Assembly: GCA_013374015.1 (NCBI GenBank)
Contig: BLLL01000010.1
Coordinates: 26,444-90,443 of the forward strand
Origin: Candidatus Desulfovibrio kirbyi
GTDB lineage: Bacteria; Desulfobacterota; Desulfovibrionia; Desulfovibrionales; Desulfovibrionaceae
DNA length: 64,000 nt
Reading direction: 5' to 3'
Position 1 is the stretch's first letter; each line of letters starts with the position of its first letter. Below, piece after piece: positions 44,536 to 53,013 of this stretch. A program made the position numbers and the translations under genes. The notes below the pieces were generated by a model. The model saw only the letters and a program-made list of their open reading frames with translations. It was not told the origin of the DNA and made no database searches.

Positions 44536-46113
44536 ATGAAAAAAATTGCGACATTACTGCTGGCAGCCGGACTTGTGTTCGGCACAACAACAGGCGCAAG
44601 CGCCATTGACTTTAAAGTCAAAGGCGAATGGATCATGAGTTTTGACTATGGGCAAAACGGCAGGATGACCGGCGGCAACGGCGGTACCGGCTGGAACAAC
44701 AGGGGCGCCGGCAGGGCTTCCGATGAGTTCGAGGCCGTGCAGCGCTTACGTCTGCGCCTGGACGCCGTGGCATCGGAATCCCTGTCAGGTACTGTGCATT
44801 TTGAAATTGGCGACACGACATGGGGCAGTGACAGACCGGGCGTGAACAGCAGCTATGGTGGCGCGCTTGGCGCTGACGGAAATTCCGTAGAATTGAAGAA
44901 CGCCTACATCGACTGGACGCCCTCGAATATGGATTTGAAGATACGCATGGGTATTCAGGGCTTATCGCTGCCGAGTTTCACCACGGGATCACAGGTCTTC
45001 AATCATGACGCGGCTGGTATTACGCTGAACTACAGGTTCAACGACAATGTGTCCCTGACAGGTTTCTGGGTGCGCGCGTATAATGACAACTATGCAGGCG
45101 GCGACAACCTGGGTCACACTGTCAATGCAAACTATCTGGACAACTTTGACGTGGCCGCTCTTATTCTGCCGCTTACCTTTGACGAAGTGAAAATAAGCCC
45201 CTGGATCATGGGTGGCATTGTAGGCCCCAACTCCGGCGGGAAGTACTTTAACAGCACTACCGGCGCTTCCTCGGGCGACATCAGGGCAGGCATGGTTCCT
45301 GTGGGTGGCGCGCTCCGCAAGGACGGCACCCCTTCCGGCAAGTATCTGAATGAGTACGGCAGCGCTTTCTGGGCGGGCGCGACCGGTGACATCACCGCAT
45401 GGGATCCTTTCCGCATTGCCTTTGATGTAAACTACGGCGCAATAGCCTGGGCTGAAGACGGTCGTTTGAACCGTAGTGGCTGGCTGGCCTCTCTGCTGTT
45501 TACATACAAGCTCGACTGGGCTGTTCCCGGCATCTACGGCTGGTATTCCACGGGCGATGACAGCGACCCCAGCAACGGTTCCGAGCGTATGCCTACATTC
45601 ACAACCATTCACACCAACAACGGCTTTTCCTCCTTTGCCTTCAACGGCCAGCCCTGGATTCCCGAAGGCGGACGCGATAACGTATTAGGCAGAACCATGA
45701 TAGGCACTTGGGGCGTGGGTGCGCGTTTGAAGGACATGAGCTTTATTAATGACCTCAAGCACACGTTCCGCGTGAACTACATAGGCGGAACCAACTCTCC
45801 GACCTTTGCGCGGCGCTACCTTGCCGGCAACAACTCCGGCAACGGCAGGAAAGCCATTTTCGACAACATATCCGGCCCGAATGCCTATGAGTTGGGCATG
45901 GATCCGTTGTATCTGACCACGAGGGACAGCGCACTTGAAATTGGCCTGGCTAACGAATACCAGGTGTATGAAAACTTCAAAATATATTTTGAAGGTTCCT
46001 ACCTTGCTGCTTTTATTGACAAAAGTGTATGGAAACACAGCCAAATGAACGGTAAAAACGATCAGGTGCGTGATCCGTGGAACATTAACCTGACCTTTAT
46101 TTACTCATTCTAG
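44536..46113 (+). CDS. Outer-membrane homotrimeric porin, Desulfovibrio type
   Basis: 525 residues. A Sec signal peptide (MKKIATLLLAAGLVFGTTTG, cleaved after ASA) is followed by alternating amphipathic strands rich in Gly, Asn, Trp and Tyr. The protein ends INLTFIYSF with a C-terminal aromatic, as outer-membrane barrels do. It begins 14 bases after the hydroxylase stop, so it belongs to the purine operon and may help purines cross the outer membrane; this is inference from position. A hairpin after its stop may end the transcript. Confidence 0.88.
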   Translation: MKKIATLLLAAGLVFGTTTGASAIDFKVKGEWIMSFDYGQNGRMTGGNGGTGWNNRGAGRASDEFEAVQRLRLRLDAVASESLSGTVHFEIGDTTWGSDRPGVNSSYGGALGADGNSVELKNAYIDWTPSNMDLKIRMGIQGLSLPSFTTGSQVFNHDAAGITLNYRFNDNVSLTGFWVRAYNDNYAGGDNLGHTVNANYLDNFDVAALILPLTFDEVKISPWIMGGIVGPNSGGKYFNSTTGASSGDIRAGMVPVGGALRKDGTPSGKYLNEYGSAFWAGATGDITAWDPFRIAFDVNYGAIAWAEDGRLNRSGWLASLLFTYKLDWAVPGIYGWYSTGDDSDPSNGSERMPTFTTIHTNNGFSSFAFNGQPWIPEGGRDNVLGRTMIGTWGVGARLKDMSFINDLKHTFRVNYIGGTNSPTFARRYLAGNNSGNGRKAIFDNISGPNAYELGMDPLYLTTRDSALEIGLANEYQVYENFKIYFEGSYLAAFIDKSVWKHSQMNGKNDQVRDPWNINLTFIYSF

Positions 46114-46131
46114 AGCCGGCACATCTGATAT

Positions 46132-46904
46132 ATGCAGGGGCACCCGGGGGTGCCCCTGACATATTCGGCATACAAAATCATGAACCATGCGCTTGGGCTG
46201 AATGAGCCGGAAGTTCTGATAGCCGGGGATGATGGGCGTGGCGCAGGCAGTCATTTGATTTATAGGTATCTGCGCGATAATGCCGAGAATTATGCAGGAT
46301 TTGGCATCACCTTTCATTATTTTCTCCCGGATGTGGACTGGCACAACCGCGTGCTCATGGCCCTGAATGAGGTGAATCCGCGCCCGCTGCTGTGTGCGGA
46401 TGCCGGTTATATGTATGTTGCAAAAATGAGCGGATATGCCGCATCCTACGACCTTTTTTTTCCGGATGCCGGAGAACTGGCCTTTTTGGCGGATGAAAAT
46501 GCGCCGCATCCCTTTTATACCTGGGGATTTTTGCTGGCTGAAGAAGACAAGGCTTTGGAGCATGCAATGCGCGCCTATGCGTATGAGAATGCAGCATTGA
46601 ACCTGCTCGTCAAGGGCAGGGTGGATTATGTCATGCGGCAAGGAAAGGCACTTGATGTAGTTGAAAACCCGCAGGTGCCCTGTCTTGAAGCCATCGGCGG
46701 CACCGGCGACACCCTGACAGGCATAACTTCCGCCCTGATACCCTGGGGATGCCCATACCTGATGCGTGCAAAAGGGCTGCCCTGACAAACCGCATCATGG
46801 GGCAACTGGCAGCGCCTACTCCGGCGACGAGTACAGCAGAAATACTGCCTTTTTTGGTGAATGCTTGGGAAATAGTGCGTTCCGATGACCGGAGGAGTTT
46901 ATGA
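46132..46904 (+). pseudogene. Ribokinase-fold protein (NAD(P)H-hydrate dehydratase-like), frameshifted
   Basis: The first frame (46132 or 46180 to 46788) gives 200-217 residues: EVLIAGDDGRGAGSHLIYRYL, PRPLLCADAGYMYVAKMSGY, FPDAGELAFLADENAPHPFY and the ribokinase-type GGTGDTLTGI anion loop. Around 46740 the likeness jumps to another frame, which continues GMPIPDACKRAALTNR, MGQLAAPTPATSTAEILPF and so on to a TGA at 46902-46904. A single-base indel thus cuts off the C-terminal helices. The N-terminus also looks short. Equivalent genes accompany selenium-dependent hydroxylase loci in other anaerobes as far as I recall; role unknown. A sequencing error is possible. Confidence 0.65.
46135..46158 (+). 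terminator. GC-rich hairpin after the porin gene
   Basis: CAGGGGCACCC and GGGTGCCCCTG form an 11-bp perfect stem with a two-base loop, 22 bases after the porin stop. There is no T-run after it, so it may be an mRNA end protector or a weak terminator rather than a full intrinsic terminator. It falls inside the possible 5' end of the next gene. Confidence 0.5.
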
Positions 46905-47782
46905 TGAAATCTGCAGATATCCATAACGCTCCAGTATTGCAGGCGGTAGGAGTGTCTCTGCGCTATCCGGAAAACTCGGACTATGTCCTTCATAATATCA
47001 ATCTGGCTGTATATGAACAAGAAATTGTCGCCCTTCTTGGGGAATCAGGCTGCGGGAAAAGTTCTTTTATAAATCTTGCGAGCGGACTGCTGGAGAGCAG
47101 CGAGGGGTATGTCGCCTTTTGCGGTCAGGAAATACGCACTACCCCTGCAAAAGTAGCTGTAGTTTTTCAAGACGCCTGCCTGCTGCCATGGCTGACGGTG
47201 TACGGGAACGTGGCCTTTGCCCTTAAACTTGAAAGTCTTCGGGTGCGGGCGGACGAGTGCAAGGCCAGGGTGTCGGCGGCCCTGCGGGATGTTGGGCTTG
47301 AAAACGCCGCATCCAAATACCCGGCGCGTCTGTCCGGCGGCATGGCGCAACGTGTGGCTCTGGCAAGAACCTTGGCCCGACGGGCAGAGCTGCTTTTACT
47401 GGACGAACCCTTTTCTTCTCTTGACGCCATAACCCGCAGATCCATGCAGGAACTGCTGCTTGACATTATCCATAAATACCGGAGTTCCGCCCTCATTGTG
47501 ACCCACGACATGGATGAAGCGCTCCTGATTGCCGACCGACTCATCCTGATGACGAAAGAAAATGGAGAAACACGCCTTGCAGAATGGAACTTACGCGACA
47601 TTCTGGGCAAGGCCAGAGGGGCTGACTCCGATAATGCGCAACACTATCGCCGTTCGTCGACCTTTATGGATTTAAAAGAGGAAATAGCGGAAAGTTTGGC
47701 GTACAGCACAAAGGCGTTCGGCCTAAGCAGCAAAAACACTGCGCACATGAAAAAACAAAATTTTCTGGTGAATCTGGATTAG
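46901..47782 (+). CDS. ABC transporter ATP-binding protein, NitT/TauT type
   Basis: 293 residues. Walker A GESGCGKSS, Q-loop VVFQDACLLPWLTV, signature LSGGMAQRVALARTLA, Walker B LLLLDEPFSSLD and switch THDMDEAL. The Q-loop and signature are of the nitrate/sulfonate/taurine import class. A C-terminal tail of about 60 residues is unrecognised. GGAGG lies five bases before the first of two adjacent ATGs. The three-gene importer lies between the hydroxylase/porin part and yedF-selD; its substrate is unknown. Confidence 0.9.
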   Translation: MMKSADIHNAPVLQAVGVSLRYPENSDYVLHNINLAVYEQEIVALLGESGCGKSSFINLASGLLESSEGYVAFCGQEIRTTPAKVAVVFQDACLLPWLTVYGNVAFALKLESLRVRADECKARVSAALRDVGLENAASKYPARLSGGMAQRVALARTLARRAELLLLDEPFSSLDAITRRSMQELLLDIIHKYRSSALIVTHDMDEALLIADRLILMTKENGETRLAEWNLRDILGKARGADSDNAQHYRRSSTFMDLKEEIAESLAYSTKAFGLSSKNTAHMKKQNFLVNLD

Positions 47783-47803
47783 CATACAACAAAGGTGGCA
47801 CAT

Positions 47804-48988
47804 ATGAGTTTTAAACTGGATGTCTCGCGAAGGGAGTTTCTACGCCTGTCAGCCCTGCTGACCGGCGCGACGGTTCTACCCAAGGCCGGTTTTGCCGCTG
47901 AAAAAGCGGGAGAACAGACGGTCCGCATAGGCTATCTGCCTATTACGGATAGTTCACCCCTGCTTGTCGCGCATGCCAACAAGTTGTTTGAAGCCGAGGG
48001 ATTACAGGTAGACAGGCCGCGTATGTTCCGCTCATGGTCGCAGGTGGCGGAGGCTTTTATGGCTGGGCAGGTCAATGTTGTGCATCTGCTCTCGCCCATA
48101 ACCGTGTGGGCGCGTTTCGGCTCAAAGTTTCCGGCCCGGATTACTGCATGGAACCACATGGCTGGCTCCGGGTTGACTGCAGCGCCGGAAGTGAATTCCG
48201 TAGCTGATTTTGGTGGAAAAAAGGTGGCTATACCCTTCTGGTACTCCATCCACAATGTTGTTCTGCAAAAAATTTTACGGAAAGCCAATCTTAAAATCGT
48301 CACCGTTCCTAAAGATGCTCTGGACAAAAACGAGGTCTCCCTTGTGGTCATGGCGCCGGCGGACATGGGTCCGGCCCTGGCGCAAAAAACCATTGCCGGC
48401 TTCATTGTAGCCGAACCCTTTAACGCGGCGGCTGAATTCAAAAACATAGGCAAGATCCTGCGCTTTACAAGTGATGTCTGGAATAATCATGCCTGCTGCG
48501 TAATTTTCCAGCATCAGCGAGATCTGGATGAACGGCCGGAATGGTCCCAGAAGGTGGTAAACGCCATTGTCAAAGCTCAGCTTTGGATGCGTACGCATCG
48601 CGTTGAATCCGCCGCGATTCTGGCTGATGACGGAGCCGGAAAATATACTCCTTTCCCCAAGCCGGTGCTGGAGCGCGTATTGGTGCCGAATGCCGATCTG
48701 GAAGCGCAGTATTTTGCCAGCGGGGCCAATATACATAAAAATTGGAACCATGAGCGCATTGACTTTCAGCCCTACCCATTCCCTTCTTATACACAGGCCT
48801 TAATCGAGTCATTGCGGGAGACTGTTGTTGAAGGTGATAACGCCTTCCTGAAAACCCTGGATCCCACATTTGCCACAAAGGATCTGGTGGACGAACGCTT
48901 TGTGCGTTCCGCCATTGAAAGCGTGGGTGGCTTAAAGGCATTTGGCATCAATGACGGATGGGACAGAAAAGAACTTATTGAGGCATGA
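47804..48988 (+). CDS. ABC transporter substrate-binding protein (Tat-exported)
   Basis: 394 residues. The N-terminus contains a twin-arginine signal (SRREFLRLSALLTGA), suggesting export in folded state, perhaps with a cofactor. The mature part is an NMT1/SsuA-like periplasmic binding fold (VRIGYLPITDSSPLLVAHAN, KLFEAEGLQVDRPRMFRSWS, AGQVNVVHLLSP, KKVAIPFWYSIHNVVLQKIL). The Tat signal is unusual for this class. Its TGA overlaps the ATG of the permease gene. Ligand unknown. Confidence 0.87.
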   Translation: MSFKLDVSRREFLRLSALLTGATVLPKAGFAAEKAGEQTVRIGYLPITDSSPLLVAHANKLFEAEGLQVDRPRMFRSWSQVAEAFMAGQVNVVHLLSPITVWARFGSKFPARITAWNHMAGSGLTAAPEVNSVADFGGKKVAIPFWYSIHNVVLQKILRKANLKIVTVPKDALDKNEVSLVVMAPADMGPALAQKTIAGFIVAEPFNAAAEFKNIGKILRFTSDVWNNHACCVIFQHQRDLDERPEWSQKVVNAIVKAQLWMRTHRVESAAILADDGAGKYTPFPKPVLERVLVPNADLEAQYFASGANIHKNWNHERIDFQPYPFPSYTQALIESLRETVVEGDNAFLKTLDPTFATKDLVDERFVRSAIESVGGLKAFGINDGWDRKELIEA

Positions 48989-49767
48989 TGCGCTTACAGA
49001 ATACATCCAGGCGCAAGAGCGTTCTGATTTTTTTGCTTCCCTTTGTTGGCTCCATCTGTTTTGTATTTTTATGGTGGGGGCTAACGCATTTTTTGGCAGA
49101 CAGCACGCCCATGGCCGCGTACTTTATACCGGAAAAAACTTGGCAATCCGGACTGCGCCTGTTCAGCAACGGTGTTTTGGTGGAGCATACCCTGGACAGT
49201 CTTCGCCGTGTTTTTGTAGGACTTATCCTGGCCTTGAGTTTTGGCATACCTGTGGGTTTACTGGTTGGGAGCTCATACATTTTTGGACGGGTTTCCAATC
49301 TTTTTTTTCAATTGTTGCGCATGATCTCTCCCCTGTCCTGGATGCCGCTTGCTATCATCATATTGGGGATCGGAGATGCGCCGGTATACTTTTTACTGGG
49401 TTTTGCGGGCGTATGGCCGATTATCCTAAATGTGGCGGCGGGCGTAGCCGCCATTGATCCAAAGTGGCTTAAAATGGCCAAAAGCATGTCCGCCACCAAA
49501 ATCGAAATACTTTTTCACATTACACTTCCGGGTATTATGGATCATATTCTCACCGGGACCAGGCTTTCCATCGGCATCATCTGGATTGTGCTGGTGCCCG
49601 CTGAAATGCTGGGAGTGCAGGCAGGGCTGGGATATTTTATCCTGGATGCCCGCGACCGTATGGAATATGGCGATCTTATGCTGACCATTCTATATATCGG
49701 CGTGCTGGGGGCAGGTCTTGATTACGCAGCGCGCTGGCTTCGCCGGAGATGGCGGTACTATGACTGA
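48985..49767 (+). CDS. ABC transporter permease, NitT/TauT type
   Basis: 260 residues with about six membrane segments. The EAA-type loop that meets the ATPase is visible (DPKWLKMAKSMSATKIEILFHITLPG IMDHILTG region, about residues 160-190). Start ATG overlaps the preceding stop (ATGA). It completes a three-protein importer with the ATPase and the Tat-exported binding protein. Confidence 0.88.
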   Translation: MMRLQNTSRRKSVLIFLLPFVGSICFVFLWWGLTHFLADSTPMAAYFIPEKTWQSGLRLFSNGVLVEHTLDSLRRVFVGLILALSFGIPVGLLVGSSYIFGRVSNLFFQLLRMISPLSWMPLAIIILGIGDAPVYFLLGFAGVWPIILNVAAGVAAIDPKWLKMAKSMSATKIEILFHITLPGIMDHILTGTRLSIGIIWIVLVPAEMLGVQAGLGYFILDARDRMEYGDLMLTILYIGVLGAGLDYAARWLRRRWRYYD

Positions 49768-49800
49768 CGGGTTTCATGCAATATTCTAACAAGGAGAGAC

Positions 49801-50412
49801 ATGATGGAAGTTCTTGATTGCAAAAACTTGGACTGCCCTGAACCCGTATTGCGGACACGTAAGCATATAGCGGAAAAAAATCCCGAAGCCTTTGCCGTCA
49901 TGGTGGACAATATGGCTGCCTGTGAGAATGTCACCCGTTATATGCAAGCACAGCACTACAGTGTCGCCAGAACGGAAACAGGCGGAGTCTGGCGTCTAGA
50001 TGGCGTCAAGAACATTGCTTTGGCTCAAGAGAATGAGGATACACCTTTGCTCACGGCACAGGTGAACAGAACAGCGCAAAAAATTCTCGTCACAATTTTA
50101 TCCGATGTACTGGGAAGTGGCGACGATATATTGGGTGGCCGACTGATCCGCAACTTTTTGGACACATTGCCGGAAATGGGAGACGAGCTATGGCGGATTA
50201 TTCTCCTGAACGGTGGGGTCAAATTGTGCGTTGAAGAAAGCCCGGTACTGGAACAATTGCGCGCGCTGGAAAAAAATAAGGTCGGAATTTTCGCTTGTGG
50301 TGCCTGCCTGGACTACTATGAGATCAGAGAGAAGCAGGCCGTAGGGCAGATTACCAATATGCTGGATGTGGTTACCGCCATGCAGCTTGCGGATAAGGTT
50401 TTGCGGGTATAG
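49801..50412 (+). CDS. yedF: Selenium metabolism protein YedF
   Basis: 203 residues in two parts. 1-75 is TusA-like with the conserved LDCPEPVLRTRK cysteine (Cys12). 90-203 is DsrE-like, with GSGDDILGGRLIRNFLDTL and Cys-containing GIFACGACLDYY. YedF is the sulfurtransferase-like protein that co-occurs with SelD in bacteria with selenium-dependent molybdenum hydroxylases. It is thought to carry or handle selenium. AAGGAGAG precedes paired ATGs. Confidence 0.9.
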   Translation: MMEVLDCKNLDCPEPVLRTRKHIAEKNPEAFAVMVDNMAACENVTRYMQAQHYSVARTETGGVWRLDGVKNIALAQENEDTPLLTAQVNRTAQKILVTILSDVLGSGDDILGGRLIRNFLDTLPEMGDELWRIILLNGGVKLCVEESPVLEQLRALEKNKVGIFACGACLDYYEIREKQAVGQITNMLDVVTAMQLADKVLRV

Positions 50413-50474
50413 CAACCTGCCCCAAAAAAAACTGGTACACACGCAATGTTCGTGACAGACCAACCAAGGAGGTA

Positions 50475-50510
50475 GCTGAGATACTGCCTTTTCTGGTGAA
50501 TGATTGGGAA
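50475..50510 (+). repeat. Second copy of the ribokinase-like gene's 3' end
   Basis: 36 bases here match 46836-46871 at 32 positions and encode the same peptide (AEILPFLVNDWE versus AEILPFLVNAWE). In the selD copy the frame is the one that continues into selD upstream of its ATG. The two copies flank the ABC transporter-yedF block, suggesting a partial duplication or insertion. Confidence 0.6.
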
Positions 50511-50540
50511 GGTGAATTCCTAAAACTGACGGAGGTGTCC

Positions 50541-51599
50541 ATGCCAGAGACAACAAAATATAAACTGCTGGAAAAAACTAAGGCAGCTGGGTGCGCGGCA
50601 AAAATTCCGCCGCATGTGCTCACCGGTCTTTTAAAGTTATTGCCTGCCGACCCCCTTGCCTCAGTGCGCCTCTTGACTGCAACCGACAGCAATGAAGACG
50701 CCGCCGTGGTGAGCATTCCGCAGGGGGTGGCGCTGGTGCAGACGCTGGATTTTTTTACGCCCATTGTCAACGATCCCTTTGCATTCGGGCAGATAGCCGC
50801 TGCCAATTCCCTTTCCGACGTGTACGCTATGGGCGGCGCTCCCTGGTGCGCCATGAACATCGTCTGCTTCCCGGTGCAGGAATACCCTGTGGCGCTGTTG
50901 GCCGATATTTTGGCCGGAGGGGCTTCGAAGCTCGCGGAGGCCGGGGTAGCTCTGGCGGGAGGGCATAGCGTGAACGACCCGGAGATCAAGTACGGCCTGT
51001 CCGTAACAGGACTGATTGACCCTGAAAGCATTGCTGCCAATACAGGCCTTAAACCAGGGCAGGCGCTGATGCTCACCAAGCCACTCGGTACAGGCATTTT
51101 ATCCACAGCGGTCAAGGCTTGCTGGGATGGGGCAGAGGAGATTGAGGCTGACATCATCAAATGGGCATCACGCTTAAACGTTGGTCCCTCAAAGGTTATC
51201 AGCGAATTGCGCCTCACAGCGGCAACGGACATCACAGGCTTTGGGCTTGGCGGGCATTTGCTTGAAATGGCACAGGCTTCTGGTGTGGACATTGAACTTG
51301 AGACGGATGCCTTGCCGCTGTTGCCGCGCGCGGTAGAACTGACGGAGTCAGGGCTTTTGCCTGCGGGAAGTTTTGCCAATAAAAAGTACCGTATGCCGGA
51401 CACCCGGATTGCCAGGGGTGTGAACGAGTTTTTAGTGGATATTGTCTTTGATGCGCAGACTTCCGGCGGTGTGGTTCTGGCGCTTGAGCGGCATCAGGTG
51501 GAAAGGGCGCGGGAAATATTGAGCGCATGGGGGGATGCAGGGCATATTATCGGTGCGGTTTTGCCGAAGACAGGCGGACCAAGATTACACTTGCGGTAG
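50541..51599 (+). CDS. selD: Selenide, water dikinase
   Basis: 352 residues. Makes selenophosphate from selenide and ATP. The catalytic N-terminal block is AAGCAAKIPP: the reactive position is Cys, not selenocysteine, with the conserved Lys three residues on. DSNEDAAVV, VQTLDFFTPIVNDPF, NSLSDVYAMGG, GGHSVNDPEIKYGLSVTG and TDITGFGLGGH follow. The frame is open upstream, but GGAGG before the ATG at 50541 and the family start decide it. Its last 15 bases overlap the convergent nucleotidyltransferase gene. Confidence 0.94.
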   Translation: MPETTKYKLLEKTKAAGCAAKIPPHVLTGLLKLLPADPLASVRLLTATDSNEDAAVVSIPQGVALVQTLDFFTPIVNDPFAFGQIAAANSLSDVYAMGGAPWCAMNIVCFPVQEYPVALLADILAGGASKLAEAGVALAGGHSVNDPEIKYGLSVTGLIDPESIAANTGLKPGQALMLTKPLGTGILSTAVKACWDGAEEIEADIIKWASRLNVGPSKVISELRLTAATDITGFGLGGHLLEMAQASGVDIELETDALPLLPRAVELTESGLLPAGSFANKKYRMPDTRIARGVNEFLVDIVFDAQTSGGVVLALERHQVERAREILSAWGDAGHIIGAVLPKTGGPRLHLR

Positions 51600-52217
51600 A
51601 GCCGCATACTCTGCCGGGGTGTCCACATCGCGCAGAATACCGTCGTCGTCAACAGACAGCAACAGGAGAGCATCTCCAAGGCCAGGAAAGAGAGTGCGCG
51701 CCCCGGCATCGCCTGACAAGGTCAAAAGAACGGGAAAGAGCGAGCGGGAGAGGACAACGGGATTTCCGTGTTTGCCATTAAACGTGGGCACGGTGGCGCT
51801 ATGGCGCGCGTTACGGATTAATGCCTTATGGTGGGCGGCGGCAAGCAGGCGTAGGGTATCTTTTTGCACAAGGGGCATGTCGCCGAGCAGCACGAGCGCA
51901 GCCTGCACACTGTTTGCTTCAGGTAGTGAAAGCAGCGTCTTGACGCCGCAGGCAAGCGAGGCGCTTTGTCCCTCTTTCCACTCAGCATTGTGTACAAGGT
52001 GCGTGGAGCATGTGGCGTTTTGGGTAAGATGTGACGGCAGGGTCTGACAGCCTGTCACCACAACAGCGCAGAGCAGGTCCAACTGGTACATCACATGGAG
52101 CGTATGCGCTATGAGGGGCTTACCCTGAAAGGGCAGCGTAAGTTTGCCGCCGCCAAGGCGCGATCCTTGCCCTGCCGCAAGGACAAGGGCGGCTAGTCCG
52201 AAAGGACCTTGTGGCAT
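51585..52217 (-). CDS. MocA/YgfJ-like molybdenum cofactor nucleotidyltransferase
   Basis: 210 residues. GT-A-fold nucleotidyltransferase: LAALVLAAGQGSRLGGGKLTLP (nucleotide loop), KEGQSASLACGV, LLGDMPLV (metal aspartate) and HGNPVVL, as in CTP:molybdopterin cytidylyltransferases. It likely forms the molybdopterin dinucleotide needed by the hydroxylase. It overlaps yqeC by 25 bases (same strand) and converges with selD. Confidence 0.87.
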   Translation of the reverse strand: MPQGPFGLAALVLAAGQGSRLGGGKLTLPFQGKPLIAHTLHVMYQLDLLCAVVVTGCQTLPSHLTQNATCSTHLVHNAEWKEGQSASLACGVKTLLSLPEANSVQAALVLLGDMPLVQKDTLRLLAAAHHKALIRNARHSATVPTFNGKHGNPVVLSRSLFPVLLTLSGDAGARTLFPGLGDALLLLSVDDDGILRDVDTPAEYAALPQV

Positions 52218-52975
52218 GATGTCCGCTCCTTGTTGACTGAACCGATATAGACGGCATGGAGAAAGTCAGCGTCGCGGGTGAAAAGCATTTCGGCAAGAGC
52301 AGCGCCCTTGTCCAAAGCTCCCGGCAGATCGCACTGATTTAAGAACAGCAAGCGTTTTGCAATGCGGGGGCGGTTTTTGAACAGCCCCTTCGGGTGCAGT
52401 ACAAGAGCAGCCACAGCCTCAGGAGTAAGGGTATCGCCTAGGGTAAGACCGGTGACAGCGGCAAAGTATTCGTCCCGAAATACCGTTGCGGGCGTAAAGG
52501 GCATGGAGAAACAGGAAAGGCCGATGACACCGATGACGATGGTTGTGTTTGCCGGAATAACCGGTTCATGGGTGGCTGGGGCCTTGATGGGCCTGCAGGA
52601 TGCGCCGTCCGCCTCAACAATAATTGTGGGGGCGATAGCGCGACTGAACAACGCATCCACCTCGTCCGCGCTGTAGCCGTGGACTTTCTTGCCGTCGTCA
52701 GACGCCGGCCTTGCGGCAAACACGACACCCCGGCATGGAGGCAGGGCAGTGGGGTCGTGTTCAAGCGCCACAGAAACTTGCGGGGGAAAATCCGGCGTTA
52801 GGTCAGGTCGGAACATTTTTGTTGTACTCGTGAGCAACGCGCTGCCGCAAGTATTGGCAATATCAGCGCCCAGAGCGTAAAGCAGGCTGGTTTTACCGCC
52901 GCCGCCCACAAGGCAGACTATGCCTGACCCGAAAGATGTCAGTTCACTCAGGAGCAGGACAGGTTCACAGCGCAC
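52193..52975 (-). CDS. yqeC: Selenium cofactor biosynthesis protein YqeC
   Basis: 260 residues. P-loop protein with GGGGKTSLLYALGADI near the start, TTTKMF, VEADGASCRPIKAPA and EPVIP, typical of YqeC. It is a marker of selenium-dependent molybdenum hydroxylases and is presumed to act in adding selenium to the cofactor. The start is a GTG at 52975 with no in-frame ATG. It faces yqeB divergently across only 38 bases, so one short AT-rich region must hold both promoters. Confidence 0.9.
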   Translation of the reverse strand: MRCEPVLLLSELTSFGSGIVCLVGGGGKTSLLYALGADIANTCGSALLTSTTKMFRPDLTPDFPPQVSVALEHDPTALPPCRGVVFAARPASDDGKKVHGYSADEVDALFSRAIAPTIIVEADGASCRPIKAPATHEPVIPANTTIVIGVIGLSCFSMPFTPATVFRDEYFAAVTGLTLGDTLTPEAVAALVLHPKGLFKNRPRIAKRLLFLNQCDLPGALDKGAALAEMLFTRDADFLHAVYIGSVNKERTSCHKVLSD

Positions 52976-53013
52976 AACATATCCTTATATAAAAATATAA
53001 AACGGTATCGACT

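Noticed and set aside
46132..46180. Riboswitch before the ribokinase-like gene
   Set aside because: There is only one simple hairpin, with no multi-stem conserved core such as a molybdenum-cofactor or purine riboswitch.
50541..51599. Selenocysteine-containing SelD
   Set aside because: The catalytic position is an ordinary Cys codon in AAGCAAKI.
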